In this document: one piece after another, positions 1 through 6,826 of the stretch
How positions within the stretch are numbered: the first letter of the stretch is position 1
How the letters are laid out: every line of letters starts with the position of its first letter
Source: CAYXRK01 sp964467615
Lineage (GTDB): Bacteria > Hydrogenedentota > Hydrogenedentia > Hydrogenedentales > GCA-2746185
Assembly: GCA_964467615.1 (NCBI GenBank)
Contig: CAYXRK010000072.1
Span: 1 to 21,976 of the forward strand
DNA: 21,976 bases
Reading direction: 5' to 3'
Program-made: the position numbers and the translations under genes
Notes under the pieces: generated by a model
What the model saw: the letters and a program-made list of their open reading frames with translations, nothing else
Database searches by the model: none
Told to the model about the DNA's origin: nothing

Positions 1-1462
1 CGGCGCCGCCGGCCTCGGCCCCTTTGCCGGGAAGAATCCGAAAGTCCTTCGCCGGTTCGAACGAAACGCCCCGCGCCTTCGCCAAGTCCAGCACCGCCTT
101 GGCCAGCGGATGTTCGCTGTGCGACTCCAGCGCTGCCGCCCGCGAGAGCAACTCCACTTCCGTATGGCCGTTCAATGGCATGATCGCTTGCACCCGTGGA
201 CGGCCCTCGGTAATCGTGCCCGTCTTGTCGATCGCAATCGCCCGCAGCCGCGCCGGGGCCTCGAGATACGCGCCGCCCTTGATGAGCACGCCCGCCCGCG
301 CGGCCCGCGCCAAGCCCGCCACGATACTGACGGGCGTGGAAATCACCAACGCGCACGGACACGCAATCACCAGAACGACCAGGCCCTGATAGAACGATTC
401 CGCGAACGAGCGCCCGAGCACCAACCAGGAAACCGCCACCACCACTGCGGCCAAGAACATCATCGCGGGCGTATAGCGCCGCGCGAACGCCTCGACCCAC
501 TGCTCCGATTTCGCCCGGCGCGATTGCGCGTCCTCCACAAGGTGAAGAATTCGGGCCAAGGTCGTATCGTCCGCGCGCTTCGTGACCTCGAACTCAAACG
601 CGCCGTCATTGTTCAGCGTACCCGCAAACACTGCGTCGCCCACGACCTTTTCTACCGGCAACGATTCGCCGGTGATGGGTGCTTCGTTCACGGACGTCGC
701 GCCGACTCGGACGACGCCGTCCAACGGTATCTTTTCGCCCGGACGCACGATGACCGTGACACCCACGCTGACCTCGCCGACGGGTTTCTCCTCGATGCAC
801 CCGTCGTGCGGACACCGGAACCGCGCCGTCTTGGGCGACAGATCCATTAGCGCGCCAATCGCCCGCCGCGCGCGGCCGACGCTCCACGTCTCCAACAACA
901 ACGCGAGCGCGAACAGGAACGCCACCGAAGCCGCCTCGAACCATTCGCCCAACACGCACGCGCCGATGACTGCCAGCGCCATGAGAAGATTCATGTCCGG
1001 ACGCAGCGACCGCGCCGAATAGATCGCGCGCGGGACGACATACCACGCGCCGGAGATCGCAGCCAACACGTACAGTCCGATCGCGAAGGCCGGAATTCCC
1101 TCGGTGTCCGAAATTGCTTCGACCCATCCCGAACTTAGCCCTTGCACAAGAAATCCCGCCGCCATCAGTGCGCCGCTCAGCGCGCATGCGACGGCTTTCC
1201 CGTGCTGCGCAATGACCGACGACGGGAGAGCAGCGCCGGTGTGGTCGCCCCATGGAACCGCACGCATTCCGGTCTTGCCTACCGACTCGACAATCGCCGC
1301 GCCGATGTCTCCGCACGCCGTGCAATCGACATTCATCCGCCCGTCGAGGAGGTTGAACGTCAGCCGGTCCTCACCCCCTGCCAACGGCCCGACGACACGC
1401 TTGAGGATCGCGACCTCTTCCGCGCAATCCAGACCGGTAATCTTGTACGAGCGAGTAGACAT
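1..1462 (-). CDS. Heavy-metal translocating P1B-type ATPase (Zn/Cd/Pb exporter type), C-terminus cut by window edge
   Basis: This is an inner-membrane pump that uses ATP to export soft divalent metals, judged by family motifs. Reading the reverse strand from the ATG at 1462 gives 487 residues without a stop. Residues 1-70 form an HMA-like domain with GLDCAEE (10-16); this DCxEE form replaces the usual CxxC and is typical of Zn/Cd/Pb pumps rather than Cu pumps. TM segments follow at about 90-110, 125-145 and 157-190. The actuator motif TGES is at 264-267, the metal-site CPC at 368-370 within CPCALVISTPVSI (P1B-2 type), the phosphorylation motif DKTGT at 412-416, and the HP dipeptide at 451-452. 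The end of the P/N domain and the last membrane helices lie outside the window. No Shine-Dalgarno precedes the ATG; a TAGACT box 9 nt upstream could be the -10 of a leaderless transcript. It is divergent from the TPR gene, and no metal regulator gene is visible nearby. Confidence 0.95.
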   Translation of the reverse strand, partial: MSTRSYKITGLDCAEEVAILKRVVGPLAGGEDRLTFNLLDGRMNVDCTACGDIGAAIVESVGKTGMRAVPWGDHTGAALPSSVIAQHGKAVACALSGALMAAGFLVQGLSSGWVEAISDTEGIPAFAIGLYVLAAISGAWYVVPRAIYSARSLRPDMNLLMALAVIGACVLGEWFEAASVAFLFALALLLETWSVGRARRAIGALMDLSPKTARFRCPHDGCIEEKPVGEVSVGVTVIVRPGEKIPLDGVVRVGATSVNEAPITGESLPVEKVVGDAVFAGTLNNDGAFEFEVTKRADDTTLARILHLVEDAQSRRAKSEQWVEAFARRYTPAMMFLAAVVVAVSWLVLGRSFAESFYQGLVVLVIACPCALVISTPVSIVAGLARAARAGVLIKGGAYLEAPARLRAIAIDKTGTITEGRPRVQAIMPLNGHTEVELLSRAAALESHSEHPLAKAVLDLAKARGVSFEPAKDFRILPGKGAEAGGA

Positions 1463-1479
1463 GACTCGTGTAGTCTACA
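1452..1479. promoter_or_regulatory. Overlapping short inverted repeats at the metal-ATPase start (possible operator)
   Basis: GTAGAC (1455-1460) and GTCTAC (1473-1478) are inverted over a 12-bp spacer. CGAGT/ACTCG (1452-1456/1464-1468) are inverted around the start codon, and TGTAG-T-CTACA (1469-1479) is itself palindromic. Metal-efflux genes are usually controlled by ArsR/SmtB or MerR-family repressors that bind such dyads at the promoter. Assigning that role here is inference; the arms are short and may be chance. Confidence 0.25.
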
Positions 1480-1615
1480 CCCGCAGATTAGTGAAAAACT
1501 TTCCCAATAGATGAGACCTCGTTATCGTTAACGTCCTTCCAGCGCGCGAATACGTTTTGCTGGATTGCCTGATGCACCTTACAATCGCCCACGGCACTTT
1601 AGGTTCTCCTATCAC

Positions 1616-2914
1616 ATGGCACGCCTTCAGTTCATAGCGGCGCTCGTCCTCGTTTCTACAGTAACGCCGGCATTGCCGCAATCGTCGATAAAGTCGATGG
1701 TAGAAGAGGCGGAAGACGCGGACGACGTTGGGGACACAGAGAAGTCTTTCGCTCTTCTTTCTCAGGCCGCCTCGATGTATGCTGCGACTGCCGAAGATTA
1801 TTCATGGCGAGGGGCCGCGCACGGGAATTTGGGGGAGTTTGACAGCGCGGTGGCAGATGCTCGCAAGGCCATCGAACTCGAGCCGATGGTCGCGGAACAC
1901 CACGCGACGTTTGCTGTAACGCTGGGCAACGAAGAGCATTACGCTGAAGCGATATCAGAGATCACAAAGGCCATCGAACTCGACAACGAAAATGCGGACT
2001 ACTATTGCGATCGTGCATCCTACTTTTGGCAAACCAATCGTTGGGAAGCCGTGGCCGCTGATTACGACCGGGCGATCGCAATCAATCCTCGCGACTGGAA
2101 TGCCCGCGTGAACCGCGCGATGGTCAGAATCGATTTGGAGCGGTACGACGATATCGTGAAAGAAATCGCGATGCTTCAAGTGTGCGGAGTCTCGCTTCCG
2201 TGCTTTAACGACATCATGGGAGAAACGAAGCGATGTCAAGGCGAGTACGAAGAAGCTGTTCGGTACTTTACGAGGAGCATAGAGAACAATCCCGTCGACG
2301 GATTGGCGTTGCTCTATCGAGGTTTCGCCCAACTGAGTCTTCGGAATTTTGAAGCCGCGATAGACGATATCTCCGACGCTATCCGGCTTGGATTCGACAG
2401 CGCCTCGGCGTATAGGTGGCGAGGGCTCGCTCAATCTCGTCTTGAGAACTACCCTGCGGCAATCAGCGACTTTTCTAAAGCAATCGAGAATGATCCCGAT
2501 GACGCGAGACTATACGGCTTGCGGGGCGACGCAAAATGCATGCTCGGCGACTATCGAAGCGCGGACGGCGATTTCACCAAGGCCATCGAGCTCGATCCCC
2601 ACAACGAATCGTACTACCAAGATCGATACGCCGCTCGATTGCATCGAGGCGACTTGCGGGGCATCAACGATCTTCGAAGAGCTATCGAATTGCAGTCTGG
2701 ATCCACTTGGACTTTCCCCCTGCTGGTCCTGTTCATTGTCGCCATGGTACTTACAGTCGTTCTCGTCCTGGCTTTCGGCTTGTCGCGATTGTTAGCCAAG
2801 CGTGGTTCTCGCGCGGCGGTGCGTGTTGCGTCAGATCCATCACTGCGCGTGAGCGAAAAACCCTCGGGCGATTCGTCTACGTTGCCACCGTCTTTGCCGC
2901 CGCCGGGTGCGTAG
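1616..2914 (+). CDS. Exported TPR-repeat protein with C-terminal membrane anchor
   Basis: This 432-residue protein has an N-terminal signal peptide (about residues 1-22, MARLQFIAALVL then VSTVTPALPQ). A series of tetratricopeptide repeats covers about residues 30-350, recognised by recurring 34-residue units ending in patterns such as AIELDPHNESYY and AIENDPDDARLY. A hydrophobic segment at about 366-389 is followed by a basic stretch and a Ser/Pro-rich tail. The expected topology is periplasmic repeats with the C-terminus anchored in a membrane. A TTG at 1565 extends the frame by 17 residues, but the ATG at 1616 puts the signal peptide at the N-terminus and is preferred. No strong Shine-Dalgarno is seen. 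TPRs mediate protein-protein contact; the partner is unknown. It lies 39 bp upstream of the CoA-transferase gene on the same strand, so co-transcription is possible, but no functional link is evident. Confidence 0.85.
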   Translation: MARLQFIAALVLVSTVTPALPQSSIKSMVEEAEDADDVGDTEKSFALLSQAASMYAATAEDYSWRGAAHGNLGEFDSAVADARKAIELEPMVAEHHATFAVTLGNEEHYAEAISEITKAIELDNENADYYCDRASYFWQTNRWEAVAADYDRAIAINPRDWNARVNRAMVRIDLERYDDIVKEIAMLQVCGVSLPCFNDIMGETKRCQGEYEEAVRYFTRSIENNPVDGLALLYRGFAQLSLRNFEAAIDDISDAIRLGFDSASAYRWRGLAQSRLENYPAAISDFSKAIENDPDDARLYGLRGDAKCMLGDYRSADGDFTKAIELDPHNESYYQDRYAARLHRGDLRGINDLRRAIELQSGSTWTFPLLVLFIVAMVLTVVLVLAFGLSRLLAKRGSRAAVRVASDPSLRVSEKPSGDSSTLPPSLPPPGA

Positions 2915-2953
2915 GTATTATCAGCAGTTTAAGCGCAAGAGGAGACACGTCAC

Positions 2954-4171
2954 GTGAGTGATCCGAAACCCATCCTATCCGGCATCCGCGTCATCGAAGT
3001 CGGGACGTACATCATGGCGCCGGCGGCGGCGACAGTGATGTCGGACTTCGGCGCGGAGGTGATCAAGATCGAACCGCCGGGCATGGGCGATCCGTTGCGC
3101 ATGCTCCATCACGTTCCTCCTATGCCGACGTGCGATATCGATTACTGTTTTCAACTGGACGGGCGCAACAAGAAGAGCCTCGTCGTCGATCTTAAGCGCG
3201 ACGAGGGCCGCGCGATTGTCCTCAAACTCGTTGAGAAGGCGGACGTGTTTCTCACGAACTATCAACCCTCGGTGCTTGATGCGCTGCGGTTGCGCTACGA
3301 GGACATCGCGCCGCTGAACGAGCGGCTTATCTATGCGCACGGCACGGGCTACGGCGAACTCGGGCCGGATATCGAGCGGCCGGGCTACGACATGACCGCG
3401 TGGTGGGCGCGCTCGGGCCTGATGGACGTGGTGCACGCGGGCGGCGCAGACCCGGCGCTGTCCGTCGCGGGGATGGGCGATCACCCGACGGCCGTCGCGT
3501 TGTTCGGCGCGATCATGCTCGGGCTCTTTCAACGCGAGCGCACGGGCAAGGGCGGCAAGGTGCGCACCTCACTCATGGCGAGCGGCGCGTGGACGAACAG
3601 TTGCCTCTTGCAGAGCGTGCTCTGCGGCGCCGCGCCGTACCACCCCGCAGACCGCAAGACGGCGCTGAACGCGATGGTCAATCACTATGCCGCGCGCGAC
3701 GGCAAGCGGTTCATCCTTACCGGCATTCGCGGCGACCGCGATTGGGCGAACTTGTGCAAGTCGACCGGGCGCGAGGACCTCATGCAAGACCCGCGCTTCA
3801 CGGACATCGCCGCGCGGCGCGCGAATTCGCCCGCGCTTATCGCGCTGCTCGACGAGACCTTCGCGGAAAAGGACATGGCCGAGTGGGACCGTCTATTCAC
3901 TGCGAACGACCTCACGTACAGCCCCGCGCCAAGCTACGCCGACGTAACGACGGACGAACAACTGTGGGCAAACGAAGTGTTCGTCGAGATGCCCCACCCG
4001 CAACGCGGCACGATGGCCACGATCAACTCGCCGCTATTCGTCGACGGCACACCCAAACAAAAACCAACCGCCGCGCCAACCCTGGGCCAACACACCGACG
4101 AAGTGTTGCAAAGCGCGGGCTACGCGCCGCACGTGATCGCCCACCTGCGCGAGCAGCGGGTCATCGCGTGA
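2954..4171 (+). CDS. CaiB/BaiF (family III) CoA-transferase
   Basis: Family III CoA-transferases move CoA between carboxylic acids through an enzyme aspartyl-CoA intermediate; the substrate here is unknown. The 405-residue length fits the family. The N-terminus has the typical LSGIRVIEVGTYIMAP (8-23) and SDFGAEVIKIEPPG (30-43). RNKKSLVVDLK (71-81) and the TGYGELGP loop precede RPGYD, where D146 matches the catalytic Asp position (Asp169 in formyl-CoA transferase numbering). Unlike the family member at 5158-6351 it has Tyr, not His, before this Asp, so it is unlikely to be a racemase. The GTG start at 2954 is supported by AAGAGGAG at 2936-2943. It follows the TPR gene by 39 bp and is followed by short A-rich tandem repeats and the convergent toxin gene. 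Cytosolic; a role in organic-acid or acyl-CoA metabolism is inferred. Confidence 0.93.
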   Translation: MSDPKPILSGIRVIEVGTYIMAPAAATVMSDFGAEVIKIEPPGMGDPLRMLHHVPPMPTCDIDYCFQLDGRNKKSLVVDLKRDEGRAIVLKLVEKADVFLTNYQPSVLDALRLRYEDIAPLNERLIYAHGTGYGELGPDIERPGYDMTAWWARSGLMDVVHAGGADPALSVAGMGDHPTAVALFGAIMLGLFQRERTGKGGKVRTSLMASGAWTNSCLLQSVLCGAAPYHPADRKTALNAMVNHYAARDGKRFILTGIRGDRDWANLCKSTGREDLMQDPRFTDIAARRANSPALIALLDETFAEKDMAEWDRLFTANDLTYSPAPSYADVTTDEQLWANEVFVEMPHPQRGTMATINSPLFVDGTPKQKPTAAPTLGQHTDEVLQSAGYAPHVIAHLREQRVIA

Positions 4172-4180
4172 ACCTCTGCT

Positions 4181-4219
4181 GGGAAATAGAGGGAAAATAG
4201 AGGGCGAAATAGGGGACAG
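4181..4219 (+). repeat. Short degenerate tandem repeat, GGGAAATAGA-like units
   Basis: Three units of about 10-12 bp follow each other: GGGAAATAGA, GGGAAAATAGA and GGGCGAAATAG, ending in GGGGACAG. They lie just past the CoA-transferase stop. The final AAATAGGGGACAG resembles REP-like repeats seen near Y1 (REP-associated) transposases in some genomes, but no such gene is in the window. The rest of the 4172-4325 gap shows nothing recognisable. Confidence 0.5.
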
Positions 4220-4325
4220 CGGAGTTATAGATCACGGGGAATTCATGCCTCATGCGCCGTTCTCTGAATTCAGCATTCCCGCGGGGACACACTGCACCAA
4301 TCGGCTATCCCGTTTGGGACGTTGG

Positions 4326-4676
4326 CTACGCCTGACGGAATCTCACCAGGGCTTCGGTGGCGACCACAAAAGTGTTGGCCAATTGATCGCGGTATCTATC
4401 CAGGGGCCTCTCAATCACGTTGATCTTTGATGCGGGGCTTTCATCGTGAAGGCGAAGAAACACGATACCGCGGTGTCGTCGCTTTTCGCGGTAGATCATT
4501 TCGCCGAAATCCTTGTCGTTCGTGATTAGGATCCAATTGCCAGAATATGCTTTATCGAGAACGTCGTCGTCGGGCATTCCCCGTGCATCGTCGTACACAG
4601 AAAAGACCTCGTGGGAACGATCCCGCAGCCAACGAGCGACCGCCGGACCGATGCACTCATCGACAACGAAACGCAT
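4326..4676 (-). CDS. DUF5615 PIN-like toxin component
   Basis: This 116-residue protein matches the DUF5615 (PIN-like) family: it opens with MRFVVDECIG (D6, E7), has DDDV at about 36-39, and carries the characteristic ITNDKDFGEM at 51-60, followed by a beta-strand GIVFLRL. These conserved acidic residues resemble the metal site of PIN ribonucleases. Such proteins are commonly the second gene of a toxin-antitoxin-like pair with DUF433, as here: its ATG directly abuts the TAG stop of the upstream DUF433 gene with no gap, implying translational coupling. Nuclease activity for this family is a fold-based inference. Length and motifs look intact. The pair is convergent with the CoA-transferase gene. 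Confidence 0.9.
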   Translation of the reverse strand: MRFVVDECIGPAVARWLRDRSHEVFSVYDDARGMPDDDVLDKAYSGNWILITNDKDFGEMIYREKRRHRGIVFLRLHDESPASKINVIERPLDRYRDQLANTFVVATEALVRFRQA

Positions 4677-4925
4677 CTACGCTGGATTCGCTACCAGCGG
4701 CATGAACGATGTATTGGACAATGATCGCGACGCAAAAAGCAGGCACGCCTGAATATCCTCGGGTGTGAGTCCCTCATATTCGTTGAGGAGGTCGCCGGCG
4801 TCCGAACCGTGGGCCAGAAGATTGAGGATGTATTCGACGGTCAGCCGCGTTCCTTTGATGACCGGCTTACCGGTCATGACCTTCGGGTCACATGCAATCC
4901 GTTCAAGCAGTTGTTGATCGCTCAT
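4677..4925 (-). CDS. DUF433 antitoxin-like protein
   Basis: An 82-residue DUF433 protein. The motif DPKVMTGKPVIKGTRLTVEY (residues about 13-32) is the family hallmark, followed by a small helical domain including EYEGLTPEDIQACLLFA. DUF433 proteins carry a winged-helix/HTH-like fold and are thought to act as antitoxins and self-repressors beside DUF5615 toxins. The frame remains open to an ATG at 4991, but the ATG at 4925 is preferred because a GGAG lies 8 nt upstream and the family usually starts a few residues before LLERI. It is first in the two-gene unit and probably controls it, though no operator was identified. Confidence 0.9.
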   Translation of the reverse strand: MSDQQLLERIACDPKVMTGKPVIKGTRLTVEYILNLLAHGSDAGDLLNEYEGLTPEDIQACLLFASRSLSNTSFMPLVANPA

Positions 4926-5157
4926 TGGCCGACTCCGAGAAACACGATACTCGATTCCGTCAATGGCCCACAAGTACAGACCCAAAAACACTCACGATCA
5001 GACAGCGAAGGGCCCTCTTGACCATCTTCGCTCACGCTCGTTTCCACCGCGGGCGATTTCGTCCGCGAGGGCGAGATTCCCCCGATGATCGTACTGCTGA
5101 ACAAAGGCCCGCAGTACCATTCGGGACAGACACTATTTCTCCCGGGTGCCGCTCCCG

Positions 5158-6351
5158 CTAAAGTTTGTCCAACGCGTCACCGAAGGCACCGGTTGCGTGG
5201 AGGTTGGCGATTTCGTCTGGTGAGTAGCCGGATTCGAGCAGGACTTCGAGGGTGTGTTCGCCTAGTTTACCGCCGGTGTGTTTGTGTTTGGGCTTGGCGG
5301 CGGAGAATTTTAGGGGTGTACCGACTTGGCGTTGGGTTCCGCCGGTGGATTTGGGGACGTCGACCACCATTTCACGCGCGACGGTTTGCGGATGGTCGAA
5401 GGTTTCGTCGAGGGTGAGGACGGGTTCGACACAGACGTCTACTTTCGCGAAGAGGGAGACCCATTCGTCGAGCGTTCGCTTTTCGATCTCGGCGCGGATC
5501 TCAGTGATGACGGCGTCCATATCGGGGCCGGGTAGCGTTTGGCGCTCGATGAGGTCGGGGCGTCCGATGGTCCGGCAAAAGCCCCGCCAGAATTGGGGTT
5601 CGAGGCTGCCGACGGAAAGATAGCGGCCGTCCTTACAGCGGTAGTATCCGTAGTGCGAGCCGCCGTTCAGCGGCAAGGATTGGTAGGTGGGGGAAATCCC
5701 GCCGACAAGATACGCGGCCGCGGCGTAGGCGTTCCAGGCGATTGCGCCGTCGAACATGGAGACGTCGACGTATTGGCCTTCGCCGGTCGCGTTGCGGTGG
5801 ATGACGGCGGCGAGGACTCCGATGACGAGGCCGAAGGATCCTGCACCGAGATCGGCGACTTGCACGCCGAGGGGAATCGGGCCGGTGTTGCGCGTGCCGG
5901 TGTGGCTCATGACGCCCGCAAGCGCCAGATAATTGTTGTCGTGGCCTGCGCGGTCCTTGAGCGGGCCGGTCTGGCCGTAGCCAGTGAGCGAACAGTAGAT
6001 GAGACGCGGATTGATTTGGCGGAGGTCGTCGTAGCCGAGGCCGAGGCGGGTCATGACGCCGGGGCGGAATTGCTCGACGACGATGTCGTACGTCTCGACG
6101 AGCCGCCTGACGACTGCGACGCCTTCGGAGTTTTTGAGGTCGAGCGCGACGCTTCGCTTATTTCGGTTCAGGAAGGCGTGGCCGGCGGCGATGCCGTCGT
6201 CGAAGGGGGGGCGGGAGCGGACCATGTCCCAGCGTCCAGGGGCCTCGACCTTGACGATGTCCGCGCCGAGGTCGCCGAGCATCATCGTGCCGAAGGGGCC
6301 GGGGAGGAGCGTGGAAAAATCGAGAATGCGGAGGGTGGAGAGTACGCCCAC
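5158..6351 (-). CDS. Alpha-methylacyl-CoA racemase (AMACR/MCR type, family III CoA-transferase fold)
   Basis: This enzyme type interconverts (R)- and (S)-2-methylacyl-CoA esters, allowing beta-oxidation of branched chains. Translation from the GTG at 6351 gives 397 residues. All four active-site residues known from the mycobacterial racemase MCR can be aligned: H137-D138 in RAGHDNNYLALAG (MCR His126-Asp127), D167 in VADLGAGS (Asp156), and E251 in VGSLEPQF (Glu241), with a constant offset of 10-11. The N-terminal LRILDFSTLLPGPF (7-20) and LGDLGADIVKVEAPG (25-39) are also typical. The open frame continues upstream to 6588, but that part is low-complexity Ser/Arg sequence antisense-like to the neighbour gene and is rejected; an AAAGG lies about 10 nt before the GTG. 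It is last in an apparent operon after GGT and DUF3995, 37 bp from the latter. The precise substrate is unknown. Confidence 0.93.
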   Translation of the reverse strand: MGVLSTLRILDFSTLLPGPFGTMMLGDLGADIVKVEAPGRWDMVRSRPPFDDGIAAGHAFLNRNKRSVALDLKNSEGVAVVRRLVETYDIVVEQFRPGVMTRLGLGYDDLRQINPRLIYCSLTGYGQTGPLKDRAGHDNNYLALAGVMSHTGTRNTGPIPLGVQVADLGAGSFGLVIGVLAAVIHRNATGEGQYVDVSMFDGAIAWNAYAAAAYLVGGISPTYQSLPLNGGSHYGYYRCKDGRYLSVGSLEPQFWRGFCRTIGRPDLIERQTLPGPDMDAVITEIRAEIEKRTLDEWVSLFAKVDVCVEPVLTLDETFDHPQTVAREMVVDVPKSTGGTQRQVGTPLKFSAAKPKHKHTGGKLGEHTLEVLLESGYSPDEIANLHATGAFGDALDKL

Positions 6352-6388
6352 GGGTAAGGTGCCTTTTGGTTTGAGGTGGGAGCGAGTA

Positions 6389-6826
6389 TCAGGGGGACCT
6401 GACTGAGAATGTAAAGGCGAGGATGAGCATCGACGCGCCGAGGACGAGGCAGAGGGGCGAGTAGAGCCACGTGTCGTATCGCGCGAATGTCCCTTCGTGG
6501 ACGCGCTTGAAGAAGCCGATGTACCTGAACTCTCCGATGGCGCGCGCCAACAGGATGGCCGCGATGACGAAGCCGGCAGGCCGCACATACGGATCGAGCG
6601 CGGCGGTTGTGCTGGGTTGTCCGAGGAGCCACGCGGTGGCCGCGAATCCCGCGAGCACGGCGGCGACGAGCAGCGTGGCGAACGGGCCTGGACGGAAGAG
6701 CGGTTTGCCGTCGATCTCTGGGACCGCTTTTCCGATCCAAGACCGGCCGCCGCCGAGGGCCCAGTAAATGTGCAGTGCGCTTATCGCGGCGAATGCCAGG
6801 GCCGTGAGCCGCGCGAGGATCACCAT
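6389..6826 (-). CDS. DUF3995 family small integral membrane protein
   Basis: A 145-residue membrane protein of the DUF3995 type. It has four hydrophobic segments at about residues 4-24, 48-68, 82-97 and 121-140, with the family-like ALHIYWALGGG (17-27) after the first helix and YIGFFKRV plus the FARYDTWLYSPLC segment before the last. Function is unknown. The ATG at 6826 overlaps the GGT stop by 7 bp (ATGGTGA), which implies translational coupling. The frame continues open upstream through the antisense-like Arg-rich reading of the GGT gene, so the long version is rejected. A metabolic link with its neighbours is not evident from sequence. Confidence 0.85.
   Translation of the reverse strand: MVILARLTALAFAAISALHIYWALGGGRSWIGKAVPEIDGKPLFRPGPFATLLVAAVLAGFAATAWLLGQPSTTAALDPYVRPAGFVIAAILLARAIGEFRYIGFFKRVHEGTFARYDTWLYSPLCLVLGASMLILAFTFSVRSP

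Noticed and set aside
110..1022. Plus-strand frames opposite the metal ATPase
   Set aside because: The minus strand encodes CPC, DKTGT and TGES in one unbroken frame; the plus frames are Arg-rich shadows.
5539..6357. A 272-residue plus-strand frame
   Set aside because: Antisense to the racemase whose four catalytic residues are conserved.
6352..6588. N-terminal extension of the racemase frame
   Set aside because: The extension is Ser/Arg low-complexity and overlaps the DUF3995 gene; the family N-terminus begins at the GTG at 6351.
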